Of a DNA stretch of 8,704 bases, positions 1 through 6,155 are shown piece by piece. The stretch is from Nitrospinota bacterium (GTDB taxonomy: Bacteria; UBA8248), in the NCBI GenBank assembly GCA_029937135.1, contig JAPYQX010000107.1, positions 1 through 8,704 on the forward strand. The letters are read 5' to 3'. Below the pieces are notes generated by a model. It was given only the letters and a program-made list of their open reading frames with translations, made no database searches and was not told the origin of the DNA. Numbering within the stretch: the stretch's first letter is position 1; each line of letters starts with the position of its first letter. A program made the position numbers and the translations under genes.

Positions 1-1
1 T

Positions 2-361
2 GTTAGGAGCGGCCTGTTCAAGGCCATTACGATCGACACAAGAGGCGATATCCTGGCGACATTCACGAACGGAGAAACCCAGCTAATCGGAAGGCTGGCC
101 CTCGCTCTCTTCCAGGCTCAAACGAATCCCACCTCCATCGGGAAAAATCTTTACGATGAAACGGATCTCTCGGGAGCGCCGATTATCGTCAGCCCCGATA
201 CGGTGGGCGCGGGAAGAATCATCCCCGAATCCCTCGAAACGTCCAACACCGATCTTAGCGAGGAGTTCGTCAATTTGATACTGGCGCAGCAAACCTTCCA
301 GGCCAACGCCCGGGTCGTCACGGTTTCCGACGAAATCCTCGAATCGCTCATCCGAATCTAG
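2..361 (+). CDS. flgE: Flagellar hook protein FlgE, C-terminal part (5' end outside window)
   Basis: Structural protein of the flagellar hook, the curved joint outside the cell between rod and filament. An open frame runs from the window edge with no start codon and ends with TAG at 359-361, giving 119 residues. The visible part contains the late beta-rich hook segment, with a Gly-rich stretch and the motif LALALFQAQTNP followed by GKNLYDETDLSG, typical of FlgE just before the tail. It then has the conserved C-terminal flagellar basal-body domain, with LETSNTDLSEEF, QQTFQANARVV and SDEILESL near the end. The SNTDLSEEF and QANARV pattern fits FlgE better than the rod proteins FlgG or FlgF, whose tails differ. 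No partner flagellar gene follows, so flgE is the last gene of its unit here. It converges on the minus-strand operon with a 59-bp gap holding a hairpin. The N-terminal three quarters cannot be judged. Confidence 0.93.
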   Translation, partial: VRSGLFKAITIDTRGDILATFTNGETQLIGRLALALFQAQTNPTSIGKNLYDETDLSGAPIIVSPDTVGAGRIIPESLETSNTDLSEEFVNLILAQQTFQANARVVTVSDEILESLIRI

Positions 362-377
362 TTCCAAACAACCGGAC

Positions 378-403
378 CGGCCGAGGCGAAAACGCCCCGG
401 CCG
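378..403. terminator. GC-rich hairpin between convergent flgE and the barrel-protein gene
   Basis: An 11-bp stem (arms 378-388 and 393-403) closes an AAAA loop, with one internal mismatch on the plus strand that becomes a G-U wobble in the minus-strand RNA. It sits in the 59-bp gap between two converging genes. No strong T-run follows directly on either side. The nearest is six T at 425-430, after a second short GCGC inverted repeat, which could serve plus-strand transcripts. It is likely a shared or weak terminator, better formed in RNA from the minus strand. Confidence 0.5.
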
Positions 404-420
404 CGCTCTCTAACTCCGCG

Positions 421-1140
421 CTAGTTTTTTATCGGAGGCCAGATGCGCGACCCCACCAGGGGCGACCCCGGCGGGTGGAGAAGATACCCGTGAACCCGGT
501 GGGTCCACTCCGTCTCCTCGAGAGAAACATAGTTCTCCTCGCGCGCCTCGAGGGAAACATATTCGTAAAGCACCGAATGCCTCGGAGACCCTGATGAGGC
601 GAGGAGCTTTCTCGCCCCCACACACCCCTTCGTCCGCTCGACTCCCTTCATTCTCTCCTGGGCATACCAGGTTTGAAGGTCCTCGTCGTTTCCCTGGGCG
701 TCGTAGCGGCCCATCTGAATCGCGGGCGAGAGAATGTCCGCCCCCTCGCGCTCGCCGGCCTCGGGCCCCTCGGCCCGCCACTCCTCGCAATAAATCAGCC
801 CGAGGGGATTGACCCGCCGCGAGACCATCTCGCGCGTCTCCTCGCTTTGATTCGCCTTGAGCTGAGAGGGGCCCGGGTCGAAAAAAGTGCGGGTGGTCTC
901 GCCCCCGAAGAGCGCGATGAAGCCCGCCCCCGAGGCGAGGGCCGGGTCATCTTCCCGGCCCAGGCGACCGAGCACCTTCTCGAAGGCCTTTCCGGGATGA
1001 ACGACCTCGTAGTGCGCGGCCCACAGATAACCGGGCCGGGCGAGTTTTTCGGGAATGTGTACCCCGTGGAACCACTCGAAATACGCCTCCCTGCCCTCCT
1101 CGGGCAGATCGTAGAAGATCGCCCATATCGCTCTGTCCAT
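421..1140 (-). CDS. Two-repeat dimeric alpha/beta-barrel-like protein (EthD/DUF4286-like), function unknown
   Basis: A 239-residue soluble protein with no signal peptide or membrane segment. I do not recognise a named enzyme. It appears to contain two ferredoxin-like repeats. Repeat 1 (about residues 4-120) opens with a strand WAIFYDL, then a helix ending in WFHGVHIPEKLARPGY, the Trp/His/Pro pattern seen in EthD and DUF4286 type dimeric alpha/beta barrels. Repeat 2 (about 140-235) starts at IQMGRYDAQG and has the parallel layout, strand, helix with WYAQERMKGVERTKG, then strand SVLYEYVS. Two such repeats in one chain would make a pseudo-dimer barrel. An open frame extends 40 residues further upstream, but the ATG at 1138-1140 has AGAGGA just before it and the conserved fold begins there. 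It is the last gene of the operon, 25 bp after the acyl-CoA dehydrogenase. A role on a small hydrophobic or acyl substrate is only an inference from that linkage. Confidence 0.7.
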   Translation of the reverse strand: MDRAIWAIFYDLPEEGREAYFEWFHGVHIPEKLARPGYLWAAHYEVVHPGKAFEKVLGRLGREDDPALASGAGFIALFGGETTRTFFDPGPSQLKANQSEETREMVSRRVNPLGLIYCEEWRAEGPEAGEREGADILSPAIQMGRYDAQGNDEDLQTWYAQERMKGVERTKGCVGARKLLASSGSPRHSVLYEYVSLEAREENYVSLEETEWTHRVHGYLLHPPGSPLVGSRIWPPIKN

Positions 1141-1144
1141 ATTT

Positions 1145-1150
1145 TCCTCT
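1145..1150 (-). promoter_or_regulatory. Ribosome binding site for the barrel protein
   Basis: On the minus strand AGAGGA lies four bases before the ATG at 1138-1140. It decides this start over an in-frame ATG 120 bp upstream that lies inside the acyl-CoA dehydrogenase coding region. Confidence 0.65.
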
Positions 1151-1165
1151 GTTGAAGACTCAGGA

Positions 1166-2323
1166 TCAGCCCGCCGGATATTTTTCCACCAGCCGCCGGG
1201 CGATGACGATGCGCTGAATATCGTTGGCGCCCTCCCCCACCTGAAGGAGTATCGCGTCACGGTAGTAGCGCTCGACGGGCAACTCCTTGATGTAGCCGTA
1301 GCCGCCGTGAATGTGAATCGCCATCTCCGAGGCCCTCTGGGCGGCGTCGGTGGCGAAGAGCTTGGCCATTCCCGCCTCGAGGTCGCAACGCTCGCCGCTA
1401 TCCTTCATCGCGGCGGCGCGGTAGGTGAGCTGCCGGCCCGCTTCGAGCGAGGTGGCCATGTCCGCCAGCTTGAGCTGGACGGCCTGATGCTCGGCGATGG
1501 GCTTTCCCATCGTATGCCGCAGCTGAGCGTATTTGACCGAGGCCTCGAAGCACGCGCGGTGCAGCCCCAGCGCGCGCGCGGCCACCTGGATGCGGCCCAG
1601 TTCGAGGGCGGCCATCAACTGCTGAAAACCCCGATTCTCCTCCCCGATGAGACAGGACGCCGGCACCCGGCACTCCTCGAAAACAAGCTCCCCGGTCCGG
1701 ATGCCCTTATAACCAAGCTTATCGAGGTGGCGGCTCACCTGAAGGCCTCCCAGCCCGCGGTCCATCATCAGACAACTGATACCCTGGTGGGGCTTGCCGG
1801 CGGAAGGGTTCGTCCGCACCATGACGCCGAAATGGGTCGCGTTCTCGCTGTTGGTGACGAACATTTTCGAGCCGTTGACCGTGAATTCGTTCCCATCGCG
1901 GCTCGCAGTGGTGCGAAGGGCGGCGACATCGGAACCCCCGCCCGACTCGGTGATGCCGATGCCGGTGCGCATCTCACCCGAGGCCAGCTTCGGGAGCCAA
2001 TCCCGCTTTTGATCGTCGCTGCCGAAGCGGCTCACCATCCACGAGACCATCGAGTGCGACCCGATGACGCCCGTCAGGCTCATCCACCCCCGGGAGAGTT
2101 CCTCGGTCAGGACGGCGAAGCTGAGGGCGTCCATGCCCGCCCCGCCGTTTTCCTCGGGGATGATGGCGCCAAAGTAGCCCAGCTCCTTCATCCGCTCCAC
2201 CAGCGGGTGGGGATATTCGTCCTTGTGCTCGAACTCGCTCGCCGTGGGGATGACCTCCCGATCGACAAACTCGCGCACGCTGCTCTCCAGGGCACGCTGA
2301 AATTCATTTAGCTGAAAATCCAA
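1166..2323 (-). CDS. Acyl-CoA dehydrogenase, FAD-dependent (TTG start)
   Basis: Cytoplasmic flavoenzyme that oxidises an acyl-CoA to the 2-enoyl-CoA and normally passes electrons to ETF. The 385 residues match the usual family length of about 380. The N-terminal helical domain (about 1-110) includes LGYFGAIIPEENGG. The middle beta domain carries ITESGGGSDV (about 124-133), a variant of the usual TEP-x-GSD motif. The C-terminal helical domain has RHTMGKPIAEHQ and HGGYGYIKELPVERYYRDA. The expected catalytic glutamate is in GEGANDIQR (about residue 364), the position used by short- and medium-chain enzymes. Chain length and substrate cannot be told. Translation most likely starts at TTG (2321-2323), because AGGGAGG lies six bases upstream and homology begins there. 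An ATG at 2387-2389 would add 22 residues unlike the family and has no good ribosome site. The gene lies 73 bp after the ferredoxin gene and 25 bp before the barrel-protein gene, so all three are probably co-transcribed. No ETF gene is nearby. Confidence 0.93.
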   Translation of the reverse strand: MDFQLNEFQRALESSVREFVDREVIPTASEFEHKDEYPHPLVERMKELGYFGAIIPEENGGAGMDALSFAVLTEELSRGWMSLTGVIGSHSMVSWMVSRFGSDDQKRDWLPKLASGEMRTGIGITESGGGSDVAALRTTASRDGNEFTVNGSKMFVTNSENATHFGVMVRTNPSAGKPHQGISCLMMDRGLGGLQVSRHLDKLGYKGIRTGELVFEECRVPASCLIGEENRGFQQLMAALELGRIQVAARALGLHRACFEASVKYAQLRHTMGKPIAEHQAVQLKLADMATSLEAGRQLTYRAAAMKDSGERCDLEAGMAKLFATDAAQRASEMAIHIHGGYGYIKELPVERYYRDAILLQVGEGANDIQRIVIARRLVEKYPAG

Positions 2324-2329
2324 CCCGCG

Positions 2330-2336
2330 CCTCCCT
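2330..2336 (-). promoter_or_regulatory. Ribosome binding site that decides the TTG start of the acyl-CoA dehydrogenase
   Basis: AGGGAGG on the minus strand, six bases before TTG at 2321-2323. It is the best Shine-Dalgarno match near the 5' end of this gene and supports the non-ATG start. Confidence 0.65.
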
Positions 2337-2396
2337 TCCAAATGACCCCGTTCACCCGATGACGCCACTCTCCGGATGGGCGGCGGCACCGTCCGT

Positions 2397-2735
2397 TTAC
2401 ATCATTGAAAATCCGGCGGGCGCCTCGGGAATGAGAAGCCGCTCGACGGGCTCGCCGCGATCCAGATGGGAATCCACTATCTCTTCTGCGTCCTCGACCC
2501 GAACCCCTTCGTACCAGACGTTATCCGGCATGACGCAAATAATGGGACCGCCCGAGCAAATATCGAGGCAGCTCGTCTTGAGAACGCGGGCCTTGCCCTT
2601 TAATCCTTTTTCGGCGACCAACTCCTTGATACGCTCGCGCACCTCCACCGAGCCGCCCCGGGCACAACTTCCCTTGGGGTGGCCCTCCTCGCGCTCGTTG
2701 GTGCAGACGAGGACATAGCGTTTTTTCGCGTGCAT
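2397..2735 (-). CDS. Thioredoxin-fold [2Fe-2S] ferredoxin
   Basis: A 112-residue small electron carrier of the thioredoxin-like [2Fe-2S] ferredoxin family, the type related to the NuoE subunit. It carries four cysteines at residues 11, 24, 56 and 60 in the spacing C-x12-C-x31-C-x3-C. They sit in VCTNEREEGHPKGSC and in TSCLDICSGGP, which is the classical cluster-binding arrangement. The following PIICVMPDNVWYEGV and the DAEEIVDSHL helix also match the family. The ATG at 2733-2735 is preceded at seven bases by AAGGAGA. An upstream in-frame ATG at 2823-2825 would add 30 residues with no family match and is rejected. It is the first gene of the minus-strand operon, ahead of the acyl-CoA dehydrogenase, and is divergent from lutA. 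It may serve as electron acceptor or donor to a neighbouring redox enzyme, which is an inference from position only. Confidence 0.92.
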   Translation of the reverse strand: MHAKKRYVLVCTNEREEGHPKGSCARGGSVEVRERIKELVAEKGLKGKARVLKTSCLDICSGGPIICVMPDNVWYEGVRVEDAEEIVDSHLDRGEPVERLLIPEAPAGFSMM

Positions 2736-2742
2736 CCAAAAA

Positions 2743-2749
2743 TCTCCTT
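2743..2749 (-). promoter_or_regulatory. Ribosome binding site of the ferredoxin gene
   Basis: AAGGAGA on the minus strand, seven bases before the ATG at 2733-2735. This near-perfect Shine-Dalgarno fixes the start and excludes the longer frame. Confidence 0.8.
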
Positions 2750-2839
2750 CAAATATATCCGGCGGGCCATGCCCGGCGGTTGAAGCCCAGAATTCGTCTC
2801 TCGTTCGATTGTCAAACGCTATCATCCCGGGACGGGACT

Positions 2840-2852
2840 CATCAAACCGCCA
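2840..2852. repeat. Direct repeat copy 1, candidate operator
   Basis: The sequence CATCAAACCGCCA occurs here and again identically at 2872-2884. Start-to-start distance is 32 bp, close to three helical turns, so both copies would face the same side of the DNA. This is a plausible paired regulator site in the divergent promoter. The regulator is unknown. Confidence 0.5.
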
Positions 2853-2871
2853 GAGGATGACGGGCGGGGGG

Positions 2872-2884
2872 CATCAAACCGCCA
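2872..2884. repeat. Direct repeat copy 2, candidate operator
   Basis: Second exact copy of CATCAAACCGCCA. It lies about 44 bp upstream of the rightward extended -10 candidate, and about 57 bp upstream of the minus-strand TTGACA, positions compatible with an activator for either direction. Confidence 0.5.
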
Positions 2885-2927
2885 AAAATAGAGAATCCGA
2901 CGCATTTCCCGCGATGAAGTCAAACAA

Positions 2928-2936
2928 TGCTAGAAT
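2928..2936 (+). promoter_or_regulatory. Extended -10 promoter candidate for lutA
   Basis: TGCTAGAAT matches the extended -10 form TGnTATAAT with one mismatch. No -35 hexamer is evident 16-18 bp upstream, which extended -10 promoters can tolerate or which activator-dependent promoters often lack. It would place the transcription start near 2943, about 43 bases before the lutA ATG. Confidence 0.4.
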
Positions 2937-2973
2937 CGGGGAACATTTTTAGCCGCCCCGCTTAACCCCCGAT

Positions 2974-2978
2974 AAGGA
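2974..2978 (+). promoter_or_regulatory. Ribosome binding site of lutA
   Basis: AAGGA lies seven bases before the ATG at 2986 and supports that start, even though it gives about 28 residues more than typical LutA proteins before the conserved core. Confidence 0.6.
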
Positions 2979-2985
2979 CCGCCGC

Positions 2986-3858
2986 ATGCCGGCCGATGGA
3001 CACCAAGATCTTCTGATGAAACATCGCCCGAGGGAGCATCGCCCGGGAGAAGACAACCAGACACCGCCCGAGCGGGTCATTTTTTATCCCACCTGCCTGG
3101 TGGACAGTTATTTTCCCGGTGTGGGACAAGCGGCCGTCCACCTCATCGAGCGCGCGGGCACGGAGGTCGCCGTCCCCGAGGGCCTCACCTGCTGTGCCCT
3201 TCCGCACTTCAACAACGGCTATCGCGCGGAGGCCCGCAAGACTCTCGATGCGCAGATGGACTTTCTCGCCGGAGACGACCCGATTATCGTTCCCTCGGGT
3301 TCGTGCGGATGGATGCTCCATAGTGTCCTCCCCACCCTTTTTCCCGACGACCCCTGGCGGCGCGGCATAGCCGAGCAAATCTCCGGGCGAGTTCATGAGC
3401 TTTCCCAGTATCTCGTCCGCTTCGCCGGAACCGGGGGTGAGCCCCCCCCGCTGCCGGGCGTCACCGTCTACCACGACTCCTGTCACCTTCTGCGCGGGCT
3501 GGGGGAGCGGGAGGCCCCGCGCCGCCTTTTGGAGGATGCCTGCGACCGCCGGGAGGAAATGACGGGGGCGGACCGATGCTGCGGATTCGGCGGAAGCTTC
3601 GCCGTGAAATATCCCGATGTTTCCTGCGCCATGCTCGATGAGAAGATCCGGGCGGCCGAGGAGGCGGGAGCCGACTGGATGGTGGCGGCCGACGCCGGGT
3701 GCATGCTTCAGATCGGCGGCGGTCTCGCGCGGCGGGGTTCACGAATCAAGCTTCTTCATCTGGCCCAGGCGCTCGCCGGACCGAACGCCCCCGGCTGGCC
3801 CGCTGATGCGGCTGTTAACAGCGCCACCAGCGCTGCCACTGTGGACAACGCGCCATGA
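2986..3858 (+). CDS. lutA: LutA-like iron-sulfur oxidoreductase subunit (two cysteine-rich CCG domains)
   Basis: Subunit of the LutABC (LldEFG, YkgEFG) L-lactate oxidation complex, which converts lactate to pyruvate independently of the flavin LldD enzyme. The 290 residues hold two cysteine-rich domains as in heterodisulfide-reductase-like proteins. Domain 1 starts at IFYPTCLVDSYFPGVG (Cys37), continues with TCCALPHFNNG (Cys69, Cys70) and ends at PSGSCGWM (Cys107). Domain 2 has HDSCHLLRGLG (Cys166), RCCGFGGSFAVKYP (Cys198, Cys199) and DAGCMLQIGGGLAR (Cys239). Domain 1 reads CCA where most family members have CCG. Compared with about 240 residues in classical LutA, it has a polar N-terminal extension of about 28 residues and an Ala-rich C-terminal tail (about 265-290). 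The start is supported by AAGGA. Its TGA overlaps the ATG of the next gene by 4 bp, implying translational coupling. A glycolate or other 2-hydroxyacid substrate is possible. No lactate permease or LutR-type regulator is in the window. Confidence 0.9.
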   Translation: MPADGHQDLLMKHRPREHRPGEDNQTPPERVIFYPTCLVDSYFPGVGQAAVHLIERAGTEVAVPEGLTCCALPHFNNGYRAEARKTLDAQMDFLAGDDPIIVPSGSCGWMLHSVLPTLFPDDPWRRGIAEQISGRVHELSQYLVRFAGTGGEPPPLPGVTVYHDSCHLLRGLGEREAPRRLLEDACDRREEMTGADRCCGFGGSFAVKYPDVSCAMLDEKIRAAEEAGADWMVAADAGCMLQIGGGLARRGSRIKLLHLAQALAGPNAPGWPADAAVNSATSAATVDNAP

Positions 3859-6032
3859 CATCCCCCTTCAACCGCCGGGCCGCCTCCGCCCTCGCGGACG
3901 ATGGTCTCCAGGAGGCCCTCCGGCTCGCCACCTCCAGGTTCGGCGACTTGCGAAAGCAGGCGTTTGATTCAACGGCCGCTCCTCTCGCCCTCCGCGCCCG
4001 TGCCCGGGAGATTCGTCGCCGCACATTCGATGATCTCGATCGCCACCTCGACACCCTTTTCTCGAACCTGACGCGCCTCGGGGTCCATGTTCACTCCGCC
4101 GCCGACGCCAGCGAGGCCGACAAAATCATCATCGGCATCGCGCGCCGCCACGGGGTTAAAACCGTGGTCAAGAGCAAATCCATGGCGACCGAGGAGATTC
4201 ACCTCAACGCGGCGCTTGAGGCCGCCGGGATCACCCCCTTTGAGACCGATCTGGGCGAGTGGATTCTCCAGCTCGCGGGTGAGACACCCAGCCACCTCGT
4301 CGCCCCCGCTCTTCACAAAACTCGGGAACAGGTGGCGAGGCTCTTCGCCGAGAAGGTGGACCCCAATATCGGGGACGACCCCCGCGATCTGACATCAGCC
4401 GCCCGCAAGCGGCTCCGGGCGGAATTCCTCCGCGCCGGGATGGGGGTAAGCGGCGTCAACTTCGCCATCGCCGAGACGGGGACCCTCTGCCTCGTCACGA
4501 ACGAGGGAAACGGCCGCCTCGTCACGACGCTGCCCAAGGTCCATGTCGCCGTCATGGGTTTCGAGAAAGTGGTGCCCACCCTCGCCGAGGCGCTCACCCT
4601 CCTCGCCGTCCTCCCCCGCAGCGCGACAGGCCAGAAACTAAGCAGCTATTTCACGATGGTAACGGGCCCTCGCAAGGAGGCCGAGGCCGACGGCCCCGAG
4701 GAGATGCACCTCATCGTTCTCGACAACGGCCGCTCGCGCCATCTCGGCGGACCCTTTCACGAGGCCTTCTATTGTATCCGCTGCGGGGCCTGCCAGAACA
4801 CCTGCCCCGTATTCCAGAGCGTCGGGGGCCACGCCTACGATTCCGTCTACGGCGGCCCCATCGGCGCGATACTCAGCCCGATGCTGCGCGGCCTGGAGGC
4901 CTCGGGAGAGCTTTCCTCGGCCTCGAGTCTCTGCGGTGCCTGCCAGGAGGTTTGTCCCGTCTTCGTCGATATTCCGCGAATGCTGATCGAAATGCGCGAG
5001 GCCCGCCTCGCCCAGCGCACCGTACCCATGACCGAGCGTGCGGCCTTTCGCATCGCCGCCCGGGCCATGCGGACCCCCTTCGTCTGGGATCTGGGGATAA
5101 AGCTCCTTCCGCGCCTGCTCGCACCACTCCTGAAACGCACAAAAACAAAATGGCTGTCGGGTCCGGCGGGGGCCTGGCTGAAGGGACGCGATCTGCCCCC
5201 GCCTCCGACAAAAAGCTTCAGGGAAATCTGGCGGGAACGCCAACGAGACACGAAACGGCAAGCCCCCCGCCCCGTGGATCGCCCGACCGAAACACACGGC
5301 GGGAAGACGGTTGATCGCGCCCGCCGCCTTCTTGAAATATCGAAGGGAATCTCTCATGCCCCGCCCGCCCCGGCTCCCGGCCCGTTGCCCGAAGTGGAGG
5401 TGCCGGACCCGGCGGTGCGATTTTGTGAGGAATTCGAGGCGGTCGGCGGCCATGCCCACCGGCCGGAATCCCTGGAAGCGGCAAGGGAAATCGTTCTTGA
5501 GCTTTTTAGGCGCTTTTCGGATCGCGCCGTGGTAATGGACGAGGGACTTCCACTGCCAACTGCCGGCTGGCTCCGGGAAGAGGGCGCAGAAATCCTTCCC
5601 CTCTCTCCTGTGGGAAACGACCGCCGCGAGGCAATCGCCAAGGCGGGCCTGGGAATCACCGGCTGCGACTGGGCAATCGCCGAGACGGGAACGGTCATCC
5701 TCACGAGCGGGCCCCGCCGGCCGCGCCTCTATTCTCTACTGCCGGAAGCGCATCTGGTCCTCGTCCCCGAGGAAAGGATTATCCCCCATCTCTCCGCCGC
5801 GTCCCCGCTCATCGGGGAAGCGCTGGCGGGCGGCGATGGGGCGCCAAGCTGCGTGAACCTCATCACCGGTCCCAGCCGTTCGGCCGACATCGGTCTCACC
5901 CTTGTCACCGGTGTCCATGGGCCCTGCGAGATTCACGCAATCGTCGTTCCCAAAAAACTGAACCTGTCTCCTCCACACACATCCGCGCCCGATGCGGAAA
6001 AGCCCTCTCCCTTCTCCCTCGAGGAAGAATAA
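3855..6032 (+). CDS. lutBC: LutB-LutC fusion protein: iron-sulfur LUD protein with second LUD domain
   Basis: A 725-residue chain joining the second and third subunits of the lactate-utilisation complex. The LutB part (about 1-465) has a LUD domain with KTVVKSKSMATEEIHLN, VNFAIAETGT (to residue 210) and NEGNGRLVTTLPK. Two ferredoxin-type cluster motifs follow, CIRCGACQNTCP (Cys307, 310, 313, 317) and LCGACQEVCP (Cys360, 363, 367), separated by GGHAYDSVYGGPIGAILSP. The LutB tail ends around FREIWRERQ. A polar, then proline-rich linker (about 470-520) leads to the LutC part (about 520-700), a second LUD domain with GITGCDWAIAETGT, YSLLPEAHLVLVPEERI and SCVNLITGPSRSADI, then VTGVHGP. Separate LutB and LutC are about 470 and 240 residues, so both are present at near full length. 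The acidic, Pro-rich tail (about 702-725) looks disordered. The frame is continuous with no internal stop. The start overlaps the lutA stop as ATGA, with only a weak ribosome site. Transcription ends at the hairpin 6107-6140. Confidence 0.93.
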   Translation: MTSPFNRRAASALADDGLQEALRLATSRFGDLRKQAFDSTAAPLALRARAREIRRRTFDDLDRHLDTLFSNLTRLGVHVHSAADASEADKIIIGIARRHGVKTVVKSKSMATEEIHLNAALEAAGITPFETDLGEWILQLAGETPSHLVAPALHKTREQVARLFAEKVDPNIGDDPRDLTSAARKRLRAEFLRAGMGVSGVNFAIAETGTLCLVTNEGNGRLVTTLPKVHVAVMGFEKVVPTLAEALTLLAVLPRSATGQKLSSYFTMVTGPRKEAEADGPEEMHLIVLDNGRSRHLGGPFHEAFYCIRCGACQNTCPVFQSVGGHAYDSVYGGPIGAILSPMLRGLEASGELSSASSLCGACQEVCPVFVDIPRMLIEMREARLAQRTVPMTERAAFRIAARAMRTPFVWDLGIKLLPRLLAPLLKRTKTKWLSGPAGAWLKGRDLPPPPTKSFREIWRERQRDTKRQAPRPVDRPTETHGGKTVDRARRLLEISKGISHAPPAPAPGPLPEVEVPDPAVRFCEEFEAVGGHAHRPESLEAAREIVLELFRRFSDRAVVMDEGLPLPTAGWLREEGAEILPLSPVGNDRREAIAKAGLGITGCDWAIAETGTVILTSGPRRPRLYSLLPEAHLVLVPEERIIPHLSAASPLIGEALAGGDGAPSCVNLITGPSRSADIGLTLVTGVHGPCEIHAIVVPKKLNLSPPHTSAPDAEKPSPFSLEEE

Positions 6033-6082
6033 TCGCCAATACGGCGCCTGCCGGTAGACTTGAGGGAATCGAGTCTTAACTC

Positions 6083-6108
6083 TAACTAAAACAAATAACT
6101 AAAACAAA
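6083..6108. repeat. Perfect tandem duplication of a 13-bp A-rich unit
   Basis: TAACTAAAACAAA occurs twice head to tail (6083-6095 and 6096-6108), directly beside the terminator stem. Read on the minus strand it is a T-rich tract just after the glnA terminator, so it lengthens the U-rich tail of that transcript. It is probably a slippage product. Confidence 0.75.
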
Positions 6109-6140
6109 AATCCCCCGGACCTTTCGGCCCGGGGGATTTT
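6107..6140. terminator. Bidirectional intrinsic terminator between lutBC and glnA
   Basis: A 15-bp stem (arms 6107-6121 and 6126-6140) with one mismatch encloses a four-base loop. The outer four pairs are A-T, giving a T-run after the GC core in both directions. On the minus strand the loop reads GAAA, a stable GNRA tetraloop, and the mismatch becomes a G-U wobble. It is the strongest terminator in the window and serves both convergent genes. Confidence 0.92.
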
Positions 6141-6155
6141 ATACCGTAGTGCTGA

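Larger units (their letters stand above)
2736..2985. promoter_or_regulatory. Divergent control region between the ferredoxin operon and lutA
   Basis: These 250 bp separate two divergent operons and must hold promoters for both. Visible elements are the 13-bp direct repeat (2840-2852 and 2872-2884), a small inverted repeat TCCCG-gga-CGGGA (2825-2837) touching the first copy, an extended -10 candidate facing right (2928-2936), and a perfect TTGACA on the minus strand (2810-2815) that lacks a convincing -10. No credible coding frame fills it. A and T are richer here than in the genes, as expected for promoters. Confidence 0.7.

Noticed and set aside
673..1155. A 160-codon plus-strand frame opposite the barrel-protein gene
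   Set aside because: The minus-strand frame has a ribosome site, operon spacing and a plausible fold. The plus-strand product has none of these.
1307..2311. A 334-codon open frame on the plus strand opposite the acyl-CoA dehydrogenase
   Set aside because: Its product is rich in His, Arg, Gly and Ala with no domain pattern, and it mirrors the codons of a clear enzyme gene on the other strand. Long antisense frames are usual in GC-rich DNA.
2787..2815. Sigma-70 promoter for the ferredoxin operon using TTGACA at 2810-2815 (minus strand)
   Set aside because: The -35 hexamer is perfect, but the hexamers at 15-18 bp spacing do not resemble TATAAT, so I did not list it as a promoter.
3483..3742. 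Overlapping Arg/Pro/Ser-rich minus-strand frames inside lutA
   Set aside because: They are low-complexity shadow frames of GC-rich codons, without start signals or motifs.
4638..5459. A 273-codon minus-strand frame inside lutBC
   Set aside because: It is antisense to the cluster motifs and LutB tail, whose reading frame is certain. No ribosome site or recognisable motif was seen.
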